Assembly: GCA_027064265.1 (NCBI GenBank)
Contig: JAMOQA010000549.1
Location: forward strand, 1 to 6,204
Reading direction: 5' to 3'
DNA: 6,204 bases
From: Acidobacteriota bacterium
GTDB lineage: Bacteria; Acidobacteriota; Polarisedimenticolia; J045
The notes under the pieces are model-generated. The model worked only from the letters and a program-made list of their open reading frames with translations. It searched no databases and was not told the origin of the DNA. This document shows positions 1-4,530 of the stretch, one piece after another. How positions within the stretch are numbered: the stretch's first letter is position 1; each line of letters opens with the position of its first letter. A program made the translations under genes and the position numbers.

Positions 1-861
1 AAGGTCTATGTGCAGGCCGATGCGCCGTACCGCATGTTGCCGGGAGATCTGAAACGGATCCATGTTCGTAATGTCGCGGGCAAGATGGTGCCCTTTTCCT
101 CTTTCGCGTCCGGACATTGGGGTTATGGTGCGGCGAAGCTCGAGCGCTACAACGGTTTTCCCTCGATCAACATCTGGGGCGAGCCGGCGCCGGGGAGAAG
201 TTCCGGCGAGGCGATGCGGGCGATGGAAGAGATGGCATCAAGACTGCCCCAGGGGATTGCGTATGACTGGACCGGGCTTTCGTACCAGGAACGGGAGGCG
301 ACGGCCCAGGCTCCTCTCGTCTATGCGTTCTCCATTTTCGTGATCTTTCTCGCCCTGGCGGCCCTGTACGAGAGCTGGCCCATTCCCATCGCGAACCTGC
401 TGATGTTGCCGCTGGGTGTGCTCGGCGCAACCGTGGCCACCTGGTCGCGAGGACTGTACAACGACGTCTACTTCCAGATCGGGTTTCTCACCACCATGGG
501 CCTCTCGACGAAGAACGCGATCCTCATCATCCAGTTCATCAAGGAGCGCCTGGCGCAGGGAGAGGGCCTGGTGGAGGCGACCCTCGGGGCCACGCGGGTA
601 AGGTTGCGTCCCGTCATGATGACGTCGCTGGCGTTCTTCTTCGGTGTTCTGCCGCTGGCAATCGCTACCGGCGCTGGAGCCGGTGCCATGAACGCGATCG
701 GGACGGCGGTTTGCGGCGGGATGATCTCCGCGACCTTTATCGACCTGTTCTTCATTCCACTGTTCTTCGTCCTCGTGTACACCGCGATCAAGGGCAGGCG
801 ATCGAGGAAGAGCTCCGGCAAGGTGGAGGTTTCCACGGGCCCGGAAGAGGTGAAGGAATGA
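1..861 (+). CDS. RND multidrug efflux transporter, HAE1 (AcrB/MexB-like) family, C-terminal part (5' end outside window)
   Basis: Partial inner-membrane proton/drug antiporter that would pump hydrophobic compounds out through an adaptor and an outer-membrane channel. The frame is open from base 1 and gives 286 residues, matching AcrB from about residue 770 to its end (AcrB is ~1049 aa). Visible in order: the end of the periplasmic porter/docking region, with family blocks VPFSSF (30-35), ERYNGFPS (48-55) and YDWTGLSYQE (88-97), then five membrane segments at about 104-122, 128-148, 154-180, 205-225 and 236-262. The proton-relay residues of AcrB TM10/TM11 are conserved by alignment: Lys171 (GLSTKNAIL) for K940, Arg201 (RLRP) for R971, Thr208 (MMTS) for T978. 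Asp248 lies inside the last membrane segment where AcrB has Ala. A short basic/acidic cytosolic tail follows. The stop overlaps the next start (ATGA). About a third of the first 40 codons end in A/T, unlike the minus-strand genes. Family assignment is firm; substrate is unknown. Confidence 0.96.
   Translation, partial: KVYVQADAPYRMLPGDLKRIHVRNVAGKMVPFSSFASGHWGYGAAKLERYNGFPSINIWGEPAPGRSSGEAMRAMEEMASRLPQGIAYDWTGLSYQEREATAQAPLVYAFSIFVIFLALAALYESWPIPIANLLMLPLGVLGATVATWSRGLYNDVYFQIGFLTTMGLSTKNAILIIQFIKERLAQGEGLVEATLGATRVRLRPVMMTSLAFFFGVLPLAIATGAGAGAMNAIGTAVCGGMISATFIDLFFIPLFFVLVYTAIKGRRSRKSSGKVEVSTGPEEVKE
847..853 (+). promoter_or_regulatory. Ribosome binding site for the outer-membrane efflux gene
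   Basis: GAGGTGA, seven bases matching the anti-Shine-Dalgarno sequence, lies four bases before the ATG at 858. It sits inside the last codons of the transporter gene, and the ATG overlaps that gene's TGA. This site decides the start at 858: the open frame reaches upstream to 711, but that part is in another frame of the transporter and encodes no signal peptide. Confidence 0.75.
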
Positions 862-2282
862 GGACAAGAGGATTCACGATCCTGCTGCTGGTCCCCTGCC
901 TTGCCGGGTGCGCGACCCTGGCGCCGAAGTACGAACGACCGGTCGCGCCGGTGCCGGCCGAATGGCCGAAGGGAGAGGGTTACGAGAACGCCGGGGCCGA
1001 GCCCGGGGCGCGGCCGGTCGAAGAGCTGAGCCTGGAAGAGTTCCTGGCGGACAGGCGGCTGCAGCAGGTCATCGAAATGGCCCTCGAGAAGAATCTCGAT
1101 CTGCGGCTCGCCGCCTTGAACGTGGAGCGGGCTCGCGCCCTCTACGGCGTGCGGCGCGCCGAGCTGTTCCCGGCGATCGATGCGGTGGGTGACGGAAACA
1201 GGCAGCGCGTGCCGGCGGATCTTTCACCGACCGGGAAAGCGATGACGGACGAACGATACAGCGTCAGCCTGGGCATCGCTGCCTGGGAGCTCGACTTTTT
1301 CGGTCGGATTCGCAGCCTGAAGAGACAGGCACTGCAGGAATACCTGGCCACGGAAGAGGCCCGGCGCAGTGCACGGATCGTCCTGGTCTCGGAGATCGCA
1401 AGGGTGTACTTCACCCTCGCGGCGGACAGGGAGGGGCTGAAGCTGGCCCGGTCGACCCTGGAGAACAGGCAGCACACGTACGAACTGGTCCGGCGGCAGT
1501 ACGAGGTGGGCCTGGGCACGGAACTCGATCTGCGTCGCGCACAGGGCCAGGTGGACGCAGCCCGAGGAGACGTGGCGCGATACACGCGGGCGGTGGCGCA
1601 GGACCTGAACGCGTTGAACCTGCTGGCAGGTGGCCCGGTGCCCGAGGAGCTGCTGCCGTCGGACCTGGGGAGCGTGATCCCACCGAAGGATGTCTCCCCC
1701 GGGCTGTCGTCGGATGTGCTGCTGGGACGGCCGGATATCATGGCGGCCGAGCATCAGCTGAAGGCGGCGTACGCCTACATCGGTGCTGCGCGGGCCGCCT
1801 TCTTCCCTCGGATCGTGCTGACGACCGGGGTAGGGACGGCGAGCAATGAACTCTCCGGGCTGTTCGATTCCGGCTCGAGCACGTGGAACGTTGCGCCCCG
1901 GGTCGTCGCGCCGATTTTCGACGCCCGTACCTGGGCGGCATTCCGGGTGAGCAAGGCGCAGCGCGAGATTGCGCTGGCCCGGTACAGGAAGGCGATCCAG
2001 GCGGCCTTCAAGGAGGTGGCCGATGCGCTGGCGGTGAAGAGCACCGTGGACGAGGAACTGTCGGCGCAGGAATCCCTCGTCGAGGCGGCAGAAGAAACGT
2101 ATCGGCTGGCGATGGCCAGGTACACGAAGGGGGTCGACAGTTACCTGGGTGTCCTCGATGCGCAACGATCGCTGTTTGCGGCACGGCAGGGACTCATCAT
2201 GCTTCGCCTGGCGAAGCTGGCGAACCGGGTGAGGCTTTACGCGGTGCTGGGGGGGGAGGCCGGGCCGGCGAAGGAGCGCTGA
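858..2282 (+). CDS. Outer-membrane efflux lipoprotein, OprM/NodT family (tripartite RND pump channel)
   Basis: Complete 474-aa trimeric outer-membrane channel subunit forming the exit duct of the RND pump encoded just upstream. Residues 1-17 are a lipoprotein signal peptide ending in lipobox LAGC with the lipidated Cys at 18; the following ATLAPKYERP is typical of the family's mature N-terminus. Two OEP repeats (PF02321-type) are expected at roughly 60-255 and 280-465. Visible family blocks are WELDFFGRIRSL (143-154), LLGRPDI with AEHQLKAAYAYIGAARAAFFP (288-318), and YTKGVDSYLGVLDAQRS (422-438). Length matches OprM-type proteins (~460-500 aa). The ATG at 858 is chosen because it gives the signal peptide, follows a good ribosome site, and overlaps the transporter stop by ATGA, implying translational coupling. 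An eight-G run near the 3' end (2249-2256) is in frame and affects only the last residues. No convincing intrinsic terminator follows. Family certain; partner specificity inferred from context. Confidence 0.96.
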   Translation: MRTRGFTILLLVPCLAGCATLAPKYERPVAPVPAEWPKGEGYENAGAEPGARPVEELSLEEFLADRRLQQVIEMALEKNLDLRLAALNVERARALYGVRRAELFPAIDAVGDGNRQRVPADLSPTGKAMTDERYSVSLGIAAWELDFFGRIRSLKRQALQEYLATEEARRSARIVLVSEIARVYFTLAADREGLKLARSTLENRQHTYELVRRQYEVGLGTELDLRRAQGQVDAARGDVARYTRAVAQDLNALNLLAGGPVPEELLPSDLGSVIPPKDVSPGLSSDVLLGRPDIMAAEHQLKAAYAYIGAARAAFFPRIVLTTGVGTASNELSGLFDSGSSTWNVAPRVVAPIFDARTWAAFRVSKAQREIALARYRKAIQAAFKEVADALAVKSTVDEELSAQESLVEAAEETYRLAMARYTKGVDSYLGVLDAQRSLFAARQGLIMLRLAKLANRVRLYAVLGGEAGPAKER

Positions 2283-2660
2283 GGCCGGTGAAGGGGACTC
2301 GTGGAACCGGACGGGTTGGCGAGATGCTGCTCGTGTCGTTTCCGTGAGTCAGCGGAGGGCGCTGCTCTACGTTGACGCGGGGCGGGGCGGTGGGTTCCCG
2401 GGTCGCCTCGGTGGGCTCGGCGAGGCGTTGCGCTCGGTCGAGCCGGGCCTCGCGGGGGAGCCTTCCCTCGCACCGGTTGGCCGGATGCTGCCACTCCTGC
2501 TCGACCAGGTTCCCCCGAGGGGGCCTGCCGCGAGCCTCGCCGCCCACCAGCGCATCGTCCGCCGGCTCGCCTCCGCCCGCGCCGCCGCCGCCAGCCCCGT
2601 CCCCGCCTGACCCGGCAGGGGCGAGCGGAAGAACGGGCGGGTGAGGGGGAGGAGAACATG
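2283..2660. other. Intergenic stretch between convergent operons, nothing assignable
   Basis: About 380 very GC-rich bases follow the efflux operon. Open frames exist on both strands (for example 2344-2610 plus), but they lack a ribosome site and a recognisable protein signature, and their composition is the Ala/Arg/Pro/Gly-rich type expected from GC-rich noncoding DNA. Small palindromes occur: CGCCTCG at 2404-2410 with CGAGGCG at 2421-2427, and CCCCC at 2512-2516 with GGGGG at 2519-2523. Neither is followed by a T-run, so I do not call a terminator. A decayed gene or an unknown structured RNA cannot be excluded. Confidence 0.5.
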
Positions 2661-2775
2661 CAGGGGTGCCGCGTGCTGCGCCCGTGTCGCCGGCAGGGTG
2701 ACCACCATGGCGGTGCTTCGCACCGCACGGGTCCAGCACGCTCGACCCGTGCGGATTGAGCGCAACGTGGAGGCG
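2661..2775. repeat. Tandem palindromic element, copy 1 (115 bp)
   Basis: First of two adjacent 115-bp copies, 98 of 115 positions identical and no gaps. Four potential hairpins follow one another: A, 2664-2671 with 2676-2683 (one G-T wobble, one mismatch); B, GTCGCC 2686-2691 with GGTGAC 2697-2702 (loop of five, one wobble); C, GCGGTGC 2710-2716 with GCACCGC 2720-2726 (loop TTC); D, GGGTC 2729-2733 with GACCC 2744-2748, extendable to nine pairs (2725-2733 with 2744-2752). Alternatively the ends pair with each other: GCGTGCTG 2671-2678 with CAGCACGC 2734-2741, plus 2660-2666 with 2746-2752 (one mismatch). The foot of hairpin A reads GCAG rather than GTAG. The last 24 bases (2752-2775) are identical in copy 2. 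No coding role is evident. Likely a REP/BIME-like repeat or structured RNA; the family is unrecognised. Confidence 0.85.
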
Positions 2776-2867
2776 TAGGGGCGCAGCGTGCTGCGCCCGT
2801 GTCGCCCGCGAGGCGACCATCATGGCCGCGCTTCGCGCGGCCCGGGTCCGGCACGCTGGACCCCTAC
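2775..2867. repeat. Inverted ends of copy 2: outward GTAG-hairpin units (REP/BIME-like)
   Basis: The left end reads GTAGGGGCGCAGCGTGC (2775-2791). The right end, read on the minus strand from 2867, begins GTAGGGGTCCAGCGTGC, so 15 of 17 bases match. Each end is GTAG followed immediately by a hairpin (2779-2798 plus; 2863-2844 minus). In enterobacterial REP sequences a GTAG at the foot of the hairpin is the recognition mark for RAYT (TnpA-REP) transposases, and two inverted REPs around a spacer make a BIME. The resemblance is architectural. The sequence is not an E. coli REP, and no RAYT gene is present in the window. Confidence 0.55.
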
Positions 2868-2890
2868 GGATTGAGCGCAACGTGGAGGCG
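2776..2890. repeat. Tandem palindromic element, copy 2 (115 bp)
   Basis: Second copy, directly abutting the first. The four hairpins are more regular here: A, GGGCGCAG 2779-2786 with CTGCGCCC 2791-2798; B, GTCGCC 2801-2806 with GGCGAC 2812-2817 (loop CGCGA); C, GGCCGCGC 2824-2831 with GCGCGGCC 2835-2842 (loop TTC); D, GGGTCC 2844-2849 with GGACCC 2858-2863. Compared with copy 1, stem C carries two double compensatory changes (2712/2724 against 2827/2839, and 2714/2722 against 2829/2837). Stem B changes G-T to G-C, and the three changes at 2807, 2810 and 2811 fall in its loop. It lies 30 bp before the terminator hairpin of the minus-strand operon. Confidence 0.85.
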
Positions 2891-2920
2891 CCGCGGATGA
2901 CGGCCGTGCGGCGGCCACGC

Positions 2921-2957
2921 GAGAGAGAAAAGGGCCCCGCGGGGTTCCGCGGGGCCC
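2921..2957 (-). terminator. Intrinsic (rho-independent) terminator of the M16 peptidase operon
   Basis: GGGCCCCGCGG (2932-2942) and CCGCGGGGCCC (2947-2957) form a perfect 11-bp stem with a four-base loop. Read on the minus strand, the stem is followed by TTTTCTCTCTC (2931-2921), the U-rich tract of an intrinsic terminator. It starts about 58 bp after the stop codon at 3016. On the plus strand the hairpin is followed by GGTGGTGG with no T-run, so it should act mainly for the minus-strand operon. Confidence 0.88.
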
Positions 2958-3015
2958 GGTGGTGGTCGGGGGAGGAGGAAAGAAGTCGGGGGACAGTCGT
3001 GGTCTCGTCAGGGAA

Positions 3016-4530
3016 TCACTTCGCCGCGGTCGCCTGCTCCTCGGCCGGCAGCGGCTCGAGGGTCAGCGGGTCGCGGAGCGGCAGGTGGGTCACCTTCCCG
3101 CCGAAGAAGTCCTTCATCGAGGCACGCCCCTCCGGGTCGCCCTTCTCGATCTCGGACCACTTCCCGACGACGAGGAAGACGACCTTGTCCGGGTGGAGGT
3201 ACTCCTTCGCCACCTCGCGGACCTTCTTCGCGTCGACCTTTTTCACGTTCTCGCGCCAGGTCTTCCAGTAGTCGTGGGGGCGGCCGATGAACTCGTCCTC
3301 GGCGAAGAGGGACGCGCGGCGGGCAGCCGACTCGAACCGGCGCGGGAACGTTTCGATCATCGAGTTCTTCGCCGTCGTCAGCTCCTCGTCGGAGACCTTC
3401 TCCTCGCGGATCTTCCGCACCTCCTCGAGGGCGATCTTTCCGGCCAGCGCCACCGTCGGGTTCTTCGACTGGTAGACGATGGCGAAGGTGCCGGGCCACC
3501 AGGTGCCGACCCCGAAGTACGAGGCCGCGTGGTAGGCGAGCCCCTCGTCGGAACGCACCCGCTTGGTGATCCGGGAGGTGAACCCGCCGCCGCCCAGGAT
3601 CTCGTTCATCACCCGGAGGGCGAACTGGTTCGGGTCCTTCCAGGTCGTCCCGAGATGGCCGATCCGGACCTTCCCCTGGGGGATGTCCTTCTCGACGTGG
3701 TAGAGACCGGGCACCGGCTCGTGCTTCGGGGGGGCCGGCGGCCACGGCACGTCCGGGCCGTCGGAGGCCCACCCGGCGAACCGCTTCTCGAGGGCCGCGA
3801 GGATCTCGTCGGTCTTCACGTCCCCGGAGATCGCGAACATCATGTTCTTCGGCTGCCAGTACTTGCGGTGGAACTCCACCAGGTCGTCCCGGGTGATCGC
3901 GTCGATCGTCGCCTTCGTCGAGTAGCGGGTCGAGAAGTGGTCGCGGCCGTAGATCAACCAGTTGAACTCCCGCGCGAGGATGTCGCCGGCGTCGTCGTTC
4001 CGCTGCTTCATCGCCTCGATGACGTTCCCCTTCTCGATGGCCAGGCGGTCCTCCTGGAACCGGGGGTGGCGCATCATGTCGAAGAAGAGGTCGAGGGACT
4101 GGTCGAGCACCGGCGTGATGCAGTTGAGGGACGCCCCGCCCCGGGTGTCGCCGATCCAGGAGGAGAGCGACGCCGCGAGGAAGTCGGCCTTCTCGTCGAA
4201 GGAATCGGCGTCGAGCTTGCCCGCGCCCCCCTCGCGCATCATCGTGCCGGTGAGGCTCGCGAGCCCGGTCTTCTCCGGCGGCTCGAGGAACGAGCCGATT
4301 CGAACGAGGGCCTGCACGTTGACGAGGGGCAGGGTGTGGTCCTCGACCACGTAGACGACGACGCCGTTCGAGAGGACGTGCCGGTACTGGTCCCCGTCCG
4401 GCACGTCGAACTTCAGCTTGCCGAACTTCAGCTTGCTCGGGTGATCGGGGATGCCGTGGCCGGCGGCGAGCGCCGGGAGGACGCCGCACGCGAGCAGGGC
4501 CACCGTCAGCAGCAGGAGCGCGCGCTTCAT
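3016..4530 (-). CDS. Exported M16 peptidase-family protein, zinc-site-less partner subunit
   Basis: 504-aa protein expected to form a heterodimeric periplasmic protease with the zinc subunit encoded directly upstream. Residues 1-22 are a signal peptide (MKRA start, hydrophobic core 4-21) with likely cleavage after ALA22; LLAC at 12-15 is a weak lipobox-like alternative. The N-terminal M16 domain (about 48-260) aligns with its neighbour, but the neighbour's HLLEH reads SLTGT at 92-96, and the neighbour's probable ligand Glu182 aligns with Ala174. The C-terminal M16_C domain keeps the GGGGFTSRITKRV block (313-325) and GLAY (330-333), the region carrying the Arg/Tyr substrate-binding motif of non-catalytic M16B partners. 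The ATG at 4530 shares its A with the upstream stop (TGATG); a GTG at 4533 is too close to the ribosome site. Codons are almost all G/C-ending. A 15-bp in-frame tandem duplication makes KLKFG KLKFD (33-42). Family sure; partner role inferred from gene order and residues. Confidence 0.94.
   Translation of the reverse strand: MKRALLLLTVALLACGVLPALAAGHGIPDHPSKLKFGKLKFDVPDGDQYRHVLSNGVVVYVVEDHTLPLVNVQALVRIGSFLEPPEKTGLASLTGTMMREGGAGKLDADSFDEKADFLAASLSSWIGDTRGGASLNCITPVLDQSLDLFFDMMRHPRFQEDRLAIEKGNVIEAMKQRNDDAGDILAREFNWLIYGRDHFSTRYSTKATIDAITRDDLVEFHRKYWQPKNMMFAISGDVKTDEILAALEKRFAGWASDGPDVPWPPAPPKHEPVPGLYHVEKDIPQGKVRIGHLGTTWKDPNQFALRVMNEILGGGGFTSRITKRVRSDEGLAYHAASYFGVGTWWPGTFAIVYQSKNPTVALAGKIALEEVRKIREEKVSDEELTTAKNSMIETFPRRFESAARRASLFAEDEFIGRPHDYWKTWRENVKKVDAKKVREVAKEYLHPDKVVFLVVGKWSEIEKGDPEGRASMKDFFGGKVTHLPLRDPLTLEPLPAEEQATAAK
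4408..4435 (-). repeat. 15-bp in-frame tandem duplication in the M16 partner gene
   Basis: GAACTTCAGCTTG occurs at 4408-4420 and again at 4423-4435, a 15-bp period. On the coding strand it duplicates KLKF (residues 33-36 and 38-41), just after the signal peptide and before the first M16 strand. The frame is kept and the affected region is probably a flexible linker. Confidence 0.8.

Noticed and set aside
2249..2256. Run of eight G in the end of the outer-membrane efflux gene
   Set aside because: It is in frame here. Slippage would alter only about the last nine residues, so programmed or phase-variable control is not supported.
2426..2435. CGTTGCGCTC, the reverse complement of ten bases in the conserved repeat tail
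   Set aside because: Ten bases are too short in GC-rich DNA, and flanking bases do not extend the match to a third copy.
2512..2523. CCCCC-GA-GGGGG palindrome as a terminator
   Set aside because: Five pairs with a two-base loop and no adjacent T-run on either strand.
2344..2610. 88-codon plus-strand frame after the efflux operon
   Set aside because: Begins with GTG, has no ribosome site and no recognisable protein, and has the composition of random GC-rich DNA.
2197..2880. Open frames on the minus strand across the repeat region, with similar peptides starting in each repeat (MRSIR...)
   Set aside because: The peptide similarity comes from the DNA repeat itself. The 115-bp period is not a multiple of three, so the two copies are in different frames, and stems rather than codons are preserved.
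2661..2890. CRISPR array or tRNA-like genes in the repeat region
   Set aside because: Adjacent units have no unique spacers, and the fold (about 93 bases, no anticodon or T-arm pattern) does not match tRNA.
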